Numbered from the stretch's first letter, positions 13,009-22,161 are shown. The stretch: DNA of 64,000 nt from Cucumis sativus (GCF_000004075.3 NC_026656.2:23508607-23572606), one strand, 5' to 3'. The notes: generated by a model from the sequence alone, not told the origin. Program-made: numbers and translations.

Positions 13009-13627
13009 TTTGGTTCACATAGAGATGACCCAAGAAAGGCCTAAGCAACTCTATCATGTCACTCCTTGACTCCTTGATGCATCACAATTTGGTTCACATA
13101 GATATGTGAACCCCAATAAGGTCTAGCCAACTTTATCATGCCACTCCTTGAATTTCTGCTACAACTCGACTTGGTTCATGTTAGAGATGACCTTAGAAAG
13201 GTCTAAGCAACTCTATCATGCCACTCCTTGATTTCCTGTTGCAACTCAACCAATTTGGTTCACATTAGAGATGACCCTATAAAAGTCTAGGCAACTATAT
13301 TATCCCACTCCTCGACTTCAACTTGGTTTGGGTTCATATTAGAAATGACTACAGAAAGGTCTAGATAACTGTATATGCCACCCATCGACCTCCTATTGCA
13401 ACTCTATTTGGTTCATATTAGAGATGACCCCAGCAAGACCTAGACAACTCTATCATGTCGCTCTTTGACTTCTTTCTACATGATCGTTTGGTTCATATAG
13501 AGATAACCCCAAAAAGGTCTAAGCAACTCTATCGTGCCACTCCTTGACCCATCATGGTTTGGTTCATATATAGATGACCTCAAAAAGGTCTAAGAAACTC
13601 TATCATGTCATTCCTCTCAGCTTCAAC
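13009..13627 (+). repeat. Eight-copy tandem array, 70-83 bp unit
   Basis: Units begin at about 13009, 13088, 13171, 13254, 13327, 13408, 13487 and 13558, each with TTTGGTTCA near the start. Each contains a version of AGAGATGACC, AAAGGTCTAAGCAACTC and ATCATGCCACTCC. Copies differ by substitutions and by the length of the tail between units, so the array is old. It has no credible coding frame. Confidence 0.85.
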
Positions 13628-14630
13628 AAATTGGAGATTATGGTCTTCTTGGCTGCAACATATTGAAGAATATGGTCCTCTTGACTTAACCCTCTCAGCT
13701 GAAACATATTAGAGAGGAGGCAAAGTTCGTTGAACCGACATTTTTTAAAGAAGACAGAGTTACACCTACACCAATGAAGCTTAAACCCTTCAAACTTGAT
13801 CTTGAAGAAGCAACAATTAAGTTTTTGGGTTTAAGAAAGACGAAGCCTATGAACTTGAATATGAGAAAGCATCGATAAAGCCTACAGGTCTGAATTTGAA
13901 GAACCTTTTTTTCAAATTTAAATTTGATGAAGCATCGACGAAACCATCAAACTTGATTTTGAAGAACTTTTTTTGTATGCATTTAACTTGAATATAGTGT
14001 ACATCTTCAATTTATTATATCACCTTCTTATTAGGGATGAACAACTTGAATTTAGAACGAGATAATATCCTGCGATAAGACATATAAAACAAGATACAAC
14101 AGGGATAAAGTTCTTTTGTAACAGGTGATATATAAGTTAATCAAATTCCCTACTTTTTTCTATGTTTTCTTACATTTCTATGTGGTAAGGCTTCATTATT
14201 TTACATAAAAAGCCATAATAGCTTGTATTTCTACCAGTTATCAGAGTACGCATGAGACCACCTCAAAAAACCAATTGATTCTAACTCTTGACGTATACAT
14301 TATACCAGGTGCACCAGATTTCAATAGACGCATCTCATGTTCAAAATCTACTAGATTATAAGCTTTGTTGCATGTATAAAATACGTTATCAATTATTCTC
14401 TTATACTTTAATTTTAGGTTGTATGAAATGGAATAAAGTGAATTTGTAGAAATTATTAATTATAATATTATCACAATAGATTCACCTTAATATCATATTA
14501 AAAGTAAATCTATAGTAAATGATATCTTAATAATAAATACAAATATAATTATGGATTGCTTATTACGATAATTATGAAAGTTATAAAATAGACAATGAGA
14601 TAGTTGCAAATTTAGCAATTAAATTCAAAA
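13628..14630. other. Intergenic, nothing recognised
   Basis: Contains a short repeated theme near 13740-13980 (gaagcatcgac, aacttgattttgaagaa) that could be the edge of the preceding array or element. No gene or RNA is seen. Confidence 0.4.
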
Positions 14631-14631
14631 T

Positions 14632-14840
14632 AATTAAGTATACAACAACATTTTAAAAATGTGCAAATATAGCAAAATTTGTCAAATTCTATGGATGATA
14701 TAAATCTATCACCGATAGACCATGTTGTAAATATTGGTCTATCGCAGATAAATCATATGATATTTATCAACGATACAAGTCTATCAGTGATAGTTTTGCT
14801 ATATTTGTAAATTTTTTAAAATATTGTTATATTCTTAATT
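14632..14840. mobile_element. MITE with about 45 bp terminal inverted repeats
   Basis: The left end (14632-14676) and the reverse complement of the right end (14794-14840) align along their whole length: AATTAAG.ATA.AACAA.ATTTTAAAAA and then CAAATATAGCAAAA. The core holds several TCTATC/GATAGA motifs (CTATCACCGATAGA, CTATCAGTGATAG), themselves small palindromes. Total length is about 209 bp with no coding capacity, as expected of a MITE. Related pieces lie at 22733-22757, 37565-37730, 38040-38165 and 52660-52930. Confidence 0.75.
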
Positions 14841-14955
14841 ATTATTCTTAAAATGATTATGATTCCAACTATCCTTTTTTTTAAATCTTTCAACAAAATT
14901 TCTCTAGTTTTTTCTATTTAGATAATAGAAGCTTTAGGCTGTGGACCTCTCAAAA

Positions 14956-15093
14956 TGGGCTATACATGTTAATAGTAGACGTAGTCGTAATGTTAAGGCC
15001 AAGCCCAGTAGCCGCTCCAATGAAACCTACAAAAACCCTAACCAATTTAGAGCGAGAAACCCTAATCTCTCAGTCGATGGATGGCCTATAAAT
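14956..15093 (+). promoter_or_regulatory. snoRNA-cluster promoter: site II, telo-boxes, TATA box
   Basis: Two site II motifs (TGGGCT at 14956-14961; AGCCCA at 15002-15007) precede two telo-boxes (AAACCCTAA at 15033-15041 and 15057-15065). A TATA box (TATAAAT, 15087-15093) follows. This combination is known from plant genes for ribosome biogenesis, including snoRNA and ribosomal-protein genes. The start of transcription is expected near 15118. The 96-codon open frame that overlaps it (14941-15231) has no protein signature and starts upstream of the TATA box, so I do not call it. Confidence 0.8.
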
Positions 15094-15252
15094 TCACCGT
15101 TCCACCTTATTCAGAATATCATCGTCGTCTCCTTCTTCTTTTCGATTTTCTATCTCTGGAATCGAATGTTGCACACTTTCTTATTTTCCTTGTTTATCTT
15201 CATCTTCAATTCTCATCTGTTTTCTTCATAATCTTTTTTTGTTCTTTCTGAT

Positions 15253-15343
15253 GTGCTGTGACGAGGCAATTTTTGTGGACTAGAGTTTCTGATCCGGGTA
15301 CAATTCCTGGGATCTGATTATATACCCTTGGCTGTCTGAGCAC
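15253..15343 (+). ncRNA. Box C/D snoRNA 1, predicted double guide to 25S rRNA
   Basis: Terminal stem GTGC/GCAC (15253-15256 with 15340-15343). C box GTGACGA at 15258-15264, a one-base variant of RUGAUGA. D' box CTGA at 15289-15292; D box CTGA at 15336-15339. Directly upstream of D, CCCTTGGCTGT (15325-15335) is perfectly complementary to ACAGCCAAGGG of 25S rRNA as I remember that conserved segment. Upstream of D', GGACTAGAGT pairs with ACTCTAGTCC of 25S rRNA, about 55 nt further along the same region. Boxes, stem and guides together make this convincing. The exact methylated nucleotide follows the box D plus five rule and should be numbered against the species' own rRNA. Confidence 0.88.
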
Positions 15344-15405
15344 TCTTTTTTTCTACAGTTTGTTTTAATTTAACTTTATTTTTGGATTGTGTACTAGATT
15401 CTATG

Positions 15406-15490
15406 GGCTTATGATGATATTTCAAATAATCTTAGCGGATTTCAGTGAGATTATTCTATCAATGATCTGATTGTTACACACACTGAAGCC
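15406..15490 (+). ncRNA. Box C/D snoRNA 2, double guide to neighbouring 25S sites
   Basis: Terminal stem GGCT/AGCC (15406-15409 with 15487-15490), C box ATGATGA (15411-15417), D box CTGA (15483-15486). The guide before D, TTGTTACACAC (15471-15481), is complementary to GTGTGTAACAA of 25S rRNA. The internal guide CTTAGCGGATTTC (15431-15443) is complementary to GAAATCCGCTAAG, 13 nt without mismatch. In rRNA these two targets are almost adjacent. The D' box is not canonical (CAGT at about 15443-15446), and an AATGATC-like C' box lies near 15461. A nearer CTGA at 15467-15470 is a possible alternative D box, but it lacks a terminal stem and an rRNA match. Confidence 0.88.
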
Positions 15491-15584
15491 TATTTTAGCC
15501 TAGTATATTAGACTTGTTGTAATGTAGTTTAGTTTAGTAGTTAGCGATTCAATACGTTTTCCCCTATTTAATTTTGGTGGAGAT

Positions 15585-15697
15585 GAAGCTATGATGAGAT
15601 TAAACACTTTGATGTGTTATGGGCAGTGGACGTAACTTTTAATTAAGTTATGCCGTGAGCCTATTATATTAAACGACTTCTCCTTCCACTGAGCTTC
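15585..15697 (+). ncRNA. Box C/D snoRNA 3, guide to the 3' end of 18S rRNA
   Basis: Terminal stem GAAGC/GCTTC (15585-15589 with 15693-15697). C box ATGATGA (15591-15597), D box CTGA (15689-15692). CGACTTCTCCTTCC (15674-15687), one base before D, is a 14 nt perfect complement of GGAAGGAGAAGTCG near the 3' end of plant 18S rRNA. The interior is long for this class (113 nt in total) and can fold an internal hairpin (GTAACTT with AAGTTAT around 15630-15650). No convincing D' guide is seen. Confidence 0.87.
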
Positions 15698-15749
15698 TTT
15701 TTTCAGGTACAGCTTCATTTTTGTTGTTGAGTAATTATTCTTGGTTTAG

Positions 15750-15888
15750 CAGATTGCGTCCATTACCAATTCTGGGGGATTTATAGTTCCTCTTGGCATA
15801 ATGGCTCGGACGCAATAGCATTAATGTGGCCATCCTGATTGATGGTTAGCCTCAATCCCATTTAATCCTGGAAACACCACAAACATTT
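15750..15888 (+). ncRNA. Box H/ACA snoRNA
   Basis: Two-hairpin layout. The first hairpin is closed by TTGCGTCC (15754-15761) and GGACGCAA (15808-15815), eight perfect pairs. A hinge ATAGCA (15815-15820) fits the H box ANANNA. The second hairpin is closed by TGTGG (15825-15829) and CCACA (15877-15881). An ACA (15883-15885) then stands exactly three nucleotides before the predicted 3' end. About 139 nt, normal for plant H/ACA RNAs. The pseudouridylation targets were not worked out; pockets beside the inner CCAA/TTGG pairing of hairpin 1 are the place to look. Confidence 0.8.
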
Positions 15889-16073
15889 TTTCTGAAGCAA
15901 CGTTCTTTCTTACCCCTTTCTATACTTATTTTTTCAAATTTTCTTCTCATTTGGTTAGTTGGTTTCGTGAACGGAATTTGATTCTAGTTAGGAATTGATT
16001 TTTGGTATTACCTGTACTTCATCTTTTGTAGCTGTGTTCATTTGTGGTTAGTGTTTTGGACATGAAATATGTA

Positions 16074-16159
16074 TCTGAGCAAGTGATGATTTATATTCAA
16101 CGAATCTGATCAATTTGTGAAGTCTACTAAATTCGAGCTTTTTAAAACTGATGCTCAGA
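16074..16159 (+). ncRNA. Box C/D snoRNA 4, guide to 18S rRNA
   Basis: The strongest terminal stem of the set: TCTGAGCA (16074-16081) with TGCTCAGA (16152-16159), eight pairs. C box GTGATGA (16083-16089), D' box CTGA (16106-16109), D box CTGA (16148-16151). CGAGCTTTTTAA (16134-16145) before D is a perfect 12 nt complement of TTAAAAAGCTCG in 18S rRNA. The segment before D' (ATATTCAACGAAT) has no target that I recognise and may guide another RNA. The gap to snoRNA 3 holds the H/ACA RNA, and all share one strand. Confidence 0.88.
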
Positions 16160-18105
16160 TGATTTCTGTTCCATGGAGGATAATTAAGTCGCTAATAAAG
16201 GCAAGCTAACGATATGAATCGGGAACATGTGTGCTTGTTTGAAGGTAAAGTGATACTCTTGTTGCCTACATGATCCAAATGGCATTGTTATTTAAAAAGT
16301 CTTGGTGGAAGTTGTTGAAGTGGGCAAGCAATTTCAGAAGCCAAATTTTGGAATGCAAACACGTATGGACAATGTTGGGAACGAAGAATTATGCATCTGG
16401 TTTGAAGTTATTTTGAGGAAATCTACCACAATTTTGAGTATATCCGAGACCTTTGAAACGTGTAACATTTGTTGTTTTAAACCACCAATTTGGTATGGAA
16501 TGAGTTGTGTTTTTTATTTTATAAAAATAATTATGCAAGATTTCTCGAACTATTCTTTTAGAATGGTGTAGATTACAATTACGTTCATAAAATCTTAATT
16601 TTATCAATCTGTCTCTCCAGTCGAACTCTTTATTCTACCCTCTTCCTTGATTGATTACTAAATTTGAATGGGAGAAGGGCAAAGTTGTGATAAGAATTTT
16701 TTTTCTACTCTAACCACTTCCTTCTTAATATCTCTATTTTGTTGTTGTGGTTCTGTTTTGATTCATCAATGCGATGATGAAATAGATATCCACATTGACT
16801 AAGGACTACTTGAAAAGGAATTTACAATACAGATTTTTTACAGAATTTTTTTTGATTCATCAATGCGATGATAATAACAATAATTTGTAATGGAAAATTA
16901 TTAGTTTGTTTTTTGAAATTTAATTTGTAATTGAATTAATTTTTGTGTTTTTTTATCTAAACAATGTGCATGCTTTGAATTTATTGATTACGTCACCTAA
17001 AAACCAAAATTGACATTGTTTTTATGAAAAAAAATTCTTCCAAAATTTAATTAATAATGTTAAGTAGTGTTATGATAAGGTGTGTTTGGGATAATGATTA
17101 TTTTGGTAGTATTATGATAAAATGTATTTGGGGGAAGGGTTCTTTTGGGTTTTGTTGTGAAGGTTTTTTTTGGATCATTATTATTATCACTATCATCAAA
17201 TTCATATTTAAAATTCAATATTGCATAATTATTTTGTATGGGTAAATTAGTTTAATGAAGTTACATTTAGTGGTTACTATTCTGCGGTTTGGTCATATTC
17301 ATAATGTTATCAGGATAAAGTATCTAATCTTATCATGACTCTTTAAATTGGTCTCAAACATTGATATCTCTATGTCTCTATTTAGGTTATTAATATAAAA
17401 CTAATAATATAATCAATACAATAATAACATTTTATTAAGAACAGTTGATGAACTATATTTACGATCTATGAGTTATAGAAAGTCTATAGCAAATGTATTT
17501 GTTCAAAATACAATGTACTAAGTGTAGTATCTCTTTCAACGCAGGAGTAGGGTGTCTTGAAAATAAATTAAGGAAGTGAGTGTGTGGGCAAAGACAAAAT
17601 TACTTAAAAGACTACCAAAACAATGTAATCATTATGTACCATCTAGTTTTGAGAATAAACCAATGTTGAAATGGAAAACAACACTCATTAAAAATGTCAA
17701 AATGTTATTTAAAAATATATTGTGCCTTAGATTTAGTTGTGACAGTAAAAAGGTATGCATGAAAAGGAAGTACATTGTATAGAGATGGAAATGCATACAA
17801 AGAGACATATCAAACGAACATACAAAGAAACATATCAAATGAACATATGTATGGTAATGAAGATTTTGTTATACTGCAGAAAGATTTTGTTATACTAAAA
17901 CAACATTATGTCTTTACAACATAGTACAGTCTTTGTTTGGATTGATTTATTTGATACGAGTTCGACAGCTTAAAAAGTTCTCGTGATACATGTCTTATTC
18001 TATCCTACGACGATTGTGGTAAAATGGAGTAGAGAGCTATTTATTCCTTTGAAAAGCACAATATTTTTAAATTAAATTTCAAATAAGTTTTAAAAGAAGG
18101 ATGAG
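16160..18105. other. Downstream of the snoRNA cluster; nothing firm
   Basis: A weak H/ACA-like pairing occurs at about 16199-16272 (GGCAA with TTGCC, followed by TACATGA), but it lacks a proper H box. It is not called. The remainder is AT-rich with short open frames (16302-16571, 17057-17245, 17576-17782) that show no motif. Confidence 0.45.
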
Positions 18106-18137
18106 TCCACTTTATCAAATCTAGCCCTAGTGCTAAG

Positions 18138-18183
18138 ACAGGCTTCAGCCTAGCCTCAGCTTCATATCTAGGCTGAAGCCTGT
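18138..18183. repeat. Perfect 16 bp inverted repeat (hairpin)
   Basis: ACAGGCTTCAGCCTAG (18138-18153) is followed, after a 14-base loop, by its exact reverse complement (18168-18183). The arms are made of the GAAGCCTGT end of the neighbouring tandem unit, so the hairpin probably arose when one unit was inverted. Confidence 0.85.
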
Positions 18184-18403
18184 GTTTTTTCTCATTTATC
18201 AAACTAGTTCTAGAGCTAAGGTTGATGTTTTTTTTAAAAAAAAAATTGGTTAAATCGAGCCCAGATCTATCAGGTCCTTTTCCTTATTTATCAAACCTAG
18301 TCCTAGAAAAAAAAATTGGTTAAATCGAGCCCAGATCTATCAGGTCCTTTTCCTTATTTATCAAACCTAGTCCTAGAGCTGAGGTTGATGTTCTTTTTCA
18401 AAT

Positions 18404-18766
18404 TTGGTTAAATCGAGCCTAGATCTAATAGGCATGATACGGTTAGAACTCATAATTGGCGACCTAAAGGCCAGTGCATTGTTTCATGTCATAGACTCAA
18501 GGACTACTTACAAGTTGTTACTAGGGCGTCCTTGGATTCATGGAAACGGAGTAGTAACTTCAACACTGCATCAGTGCTTCAAATTTTATCAAGACGGTGT
18601 AAAGAAGGTTGAAGCCGACTCTAATCCATTCTCAGAAGCTGAGTCTCACTTCGCAGATGCAAAGTTTTATTCAAAGAATAATAATATTTTAGAAGTTTTG
18701 CCTGCAGAAACCCCTCTTAGGTCGAAGCCTGTCTATCAGGTCCTTTCCCTTATTTATCAAACCTAG
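18404..18766 (+). mobile_element. Ty3/gypsy aspartic protease fragment
   Basis: The open frame contains RLELIIGDLKASALFHVID, then the flap and helix landmark LLLGRPWIHGNGVVTSTLHQ, then NPFSEAESHFADAKFY. This is the C-terminal half of a plant gypsy retropepsin and its linker. The catalytic D-S/T-G motif, which should lie upstream, is missing. The frame begins and ends in the tandem repeat, and no RT, RNase H or integrase follows before the LTR. The element is therefore internally deleted and cannot move by itself. Confidence 0.8.
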
Positions 18767-19744
18767 TCCTAGAGCTAAGGTTGATATTCTTTTTCAAATT
18801 TGGTTAAATCGAGCCCAGATCTAAAGCTGAGGTCGAAGCTTATTTATCAGGTCATTTTCTTTATTTATCAAACCTAGTCCTAGAGCTAAGGTTGATATTC
18901 TTTTTCAAATTTGGTTAAATCGAGCCCAGATCTGAAGCTGAGGTCGAAACCTGTCTATCCAGTCCTTTTCTTTATTTATCAAACCTAGTCCTAGAGCTAA
19001 CGTTGATGTTCTTTTTCAAATTTGGTTAAATCAAGGCCAGATAGATATTCTTTTTCAAATTTGGTTAAATCGAGCCCAGATCTGAAGCTGAGGTCGAAAC
19101 CTGTCTATCCAGTCCTTTTCTTTATTTATCAAACCTAGTCCTAGAGCTAACGTTGATGTTCTTTTTCAAATTTGGTTAAATCAAGGCCAGATATGAAACT
19201 GGGGTCGAAGCCTGTCTATTAGGTTCTTTCTCTTATTTATCAAACCTAGTCTTAGAGCTAAGATTGATTTTTTTTTCTCTCAAAAAATAAAAAAATTGGC
19301 CCAAATACCTTATCTATTACCTTTGTCCACCTTCAAATATTTTCAGGATGGACAAAGGGGAACAAACTGTAGATACCGTATTTTGTCGTGCCTTTTTATT
19401 TTTTTCATTAATTTATTTATTATTTTTTTAAAAAGAATTTGAATTTGAATTTAAATTTAAATTCTAAAATTTAAATCTTAATTTTTAAATTTATGTTTTA
19501 AAACAAAAACAAAAATAAAAACATATTTAAAATTAAAATTAAAAGTAAAGATTTTTTTTCTTCTTCCTATTTTTCTCGATCATCCCTTGTTTTCGTGAGT
19601 CACAACCCTCCCACTTTCTCTCAATCTCTCACGTTCTCCCACTCTTCCACCTTCTTCCCCAATCTCTCACGTTTTCCCACTCTTCCACATTTTCCCCATT
19701 TCTCTGATGTACTCTATTTCACTATCTAAACTTACTTCACTTTT

Positions 19745-19824
19745 ATCTAGAAAAATTGGGACATTGCCCTATAAAAAGAGAATGATCTAGAAAAATTGGG
19801 ACATTGCCCTATAAAAAGAGAATG
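19745..19824 (+). repeat. Perfect 40 bp tandem duplication holding an LTR TATA box
   Basis: ATCTAGAAAAATTGGGACAT followed by TGCCCTATAAAAAGAGAATG occurs twice in a row (19745-19784, 19785-19824). Each copy has TATAAAAAG, which is likely the core promoter of the LTR. The duplication would give it two TATA boxes 40 bp apart. Confidence 0.9.
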
Positions 19825-20019
19825 AGAAGATTCAATTTTGGAGGAGAATTTTTTTTTTTTTTTTTTTTTTTTGCTGGAGAATTATTTGATAGAGAAGAGA
19901 GACACGTAAAATAATTTTTTTTGAAAAAAGGTGAACAAGATCAACTCATAACATTTCGCATTTAACACAGACCTTGTAAGTTCTCTTTTTTGTTATTCAT
20001 GTTTGAGGATACTGGCTTA

Positions 20020-21430
20020 ATTATTTTTAGCACCCATTTGGGTGTTGTCTTAATTATTCATTTAAATCACTCGTTAATTAGCTGATGTGTTAATCGTTTG
20101 GCACTCATTTCACATCTTTTAATTATTTGCATCATTTGAATCATTTGGCACCCATTTGACTCTTTGATTGCTGCCCTAATTAATTAGTATTTTGCATCTG
20201 ATTACATCTATTTGGCTATTTGACTATTTTGATGGTTGAGTTCTGCATCCGTTTAATTATTTGACACCCATTTGAATGTTGTGAGTTAATTATCTGATTT
20301 GGCATTAATTATTTGGTTAATTAATTAGCATACTGGCAATGCTATGTTAATTATTTGTTCTGTGTTAATTTTTCTGCATCCTCGTTAATTATTTGACATC
20401 AATTTGGCCATTGGAGTATTTTGATTACTGAGTTCTCATGCTAATTAATTTGACACCCATTTGACTATTTGATTGTTGCGCTGATTAATTAGTTGTTTTG
20501 CATCTATTTGGCTACTGCCTTAATTAATCAGTGTGTTCTTGATTAATTATTTGGCATCCATTTGGGTGCTATGTTAATTATTTCATTTGGTTAATTAATT
20601 AAATGATGTGTTAATTATTTGATTGATGTCTTAATTATTTAACACTTATTTGACACCTATTTGGCATACCGATTTAATTATTTGCTATCTTTTTAATTAT
20701 CTAGTCACTCATTTTACATTCTTTGTTAATTGTGTGTATCCATCTGGTATCTTACTTTAATAATTATCCATTTGGCATATGTGTTAATTATGCATTTGAA
20801 AATAACTATTCATTTGACAAGCTCTCTTAATTATGCATTGTTAATTAATTAGCACAGTGTATTTGACACTTTTAATTTTTGGCATCCTCCATTGTGTGCT
20901 AATTATTTGCATATCGTTAATTATTTTGGCACTCATTTGGCCTCTTATGTCAATTACTCATTCGAATTATTTGTATTATGTATTAATTAATTAATCAGCA
21001 TGCATATTGCTAAAATTATTTGACATCCATTGGCTACTGTGATTATTTATTGGCATCTTGCATTAATCCTACTTTGGCATTCTGCAGTTAATTATTATTT
21101 CACACATTTGACATCCTCGTTTAATTATTTTGCATATTTCTGAATTAATTAATTATTTTGCATATTTCTAAATTAATTAATTATTTTTCATATTTCTAAA
21201 TTAATTAATTATTTTGCATATTTCTGAATTAATTAATTATTTTGCTTATTTCTGTTTCTGCATTAATTAATTATTTTTCACCTTTATGCATGAATTAATT
21301 ATTTTGTATCCTTTTGAATTAATTAATTATTTTGCATCATTCTGAATTAATTAATTATCTTGCTTGTGTTGTACTAATTAATCATCTTGTACATTTTGCA
21401 TATTACTTACATTATCTTGTATTTGTTTTA
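20020..21430 (+). repeat. TTAATTA-rich minisatellite region inside the LTR
   Basis: For about 1.4 kb, TTAATTA or TTAATTAATTA recurs every 20-40 bases, commonly linked to TTTGGCA(C/T)CCATTTG. The array becomes regular at about 21128-21250, where a 30 bp unit (TTTTGCATATTTCTGAATTAATTAATTATT, shown by its halves TTTTGCATATTTCTG and AATTAATTAATTATT) repeats about four to five times. Confidence 0.85.
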
Positions 21431-22161
21431 TGCTTTTATTTTATCTCAACATATTACCCTAAGTATTTTTCAAATTTCATAATGTTTTGTCATTGTTATT
21501 ATTAATTTTTCAATTTAAATATAAAAATGTAAATTGGAGAAAAAGTATTGTTTTTTTATGGATTTTATAATTTAAAATCCATGAATACATAAAATTTTTC
21601 CGTTTGAAATTTAATTAATAGATTGTTTTTAAATAAACACATTTCATATTTTAAATGAGACCGAGTAGTGTTTTCATTCTAGATACATGAAATTTCTCAT
21701 TAAACACCTATGATAGATATTAAAATATCAAGTTTTGGTATCTTACTATTCTTAAGGTGAATAAAAATCTTTTAAAACAAAAATAAAGTTAATTTTTCTA
21801 ATGACTCTTATGCCACCCATAATCACCAATTCATGCTTAGGTTCTACTTTCTTCGATATGAATTGATAAACATGAGACATTTAAACAAAACCTAAATAAA
21901 AACTTTGTTTTGTGAACCTCCTAATTTAATTTAAAAGATAAAATTGGGTAACCATTTTTTGGGTGTGGTAGAGTGCTAACACCTTCCCTACACACAACTG
22001 ACTCCCGAACTTAAATCTATGAATGTACGCAGACCATTTTTTTTTCTTTTTTTTGGGTGACCAATCACACCTTCATATGGTTGGTGGCGACTCCAAAACT
22101 ATTTATTAAAATTAAATAAACGGGGAGATCGGCCGCTCCGTGTAGTGATCACGTCGCGACA

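Larger units (their letters stand above)
18107..19320 (+). repeat. Tandem array of about 110-118 bp units in a Ty3/gypsy element
   Basis: The unit reads, in part, CTTATTTATCAAACCTAGTC, CTAGAGCTAAGGTTGATGTT, TTTTTCAAATTTGGTTAAAT, then CGAGCCCAGATCTGAAGCTG, then AGGTCGAAGCCTGTCTATC. About seven to nine whole or partial copies are spread from 18107 to 19290, split by a protease fragment (about 18427-18730). Copies 18894-19043 and 19044-19193 are the same 150 bp base for base as read by eye, so part of the array is recent. Confidence 0.85.
19368..22161 (+). repeat. Long LTR of the Ty3/gypsy element (probable 3' LTR)
   Basis: A purine-rich tract (GGACAAAGGGGAACAAAC) ends just before TGTAGATACCG at 19368, the standard arrangement of a polypurine tract and an LTR start. 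The right end is placed at CGCGACA (22161), after the 'gtgctaacaccttccctac' and 'ggttggtggcgactcc' blocks typical of long plant gypsy LTRs. About 2.8 kb. It encloses a duplicated TATA segment (19745-19824) and the TTAATTA-rich array. The end positions rest on motif recognition, not on comparison with a second LTR. Confidence 0.65.

Noticed and set aside
14941-15231. 96-codon + strand open frame
   Set aside because: It overlaps a site II/telo-box/TATA promoter and starts before the TATA box; no protein motif. The snoRNA cluster explains the region better.
16199-16275. Possible second H/ACA snoRNA (GGCAA/TTGCC stem followed by TACATGA)
   Set aside because: Only one hairpin is convincing, no ANANNA hinge is placed correctly, and no 5' hairpin was found.
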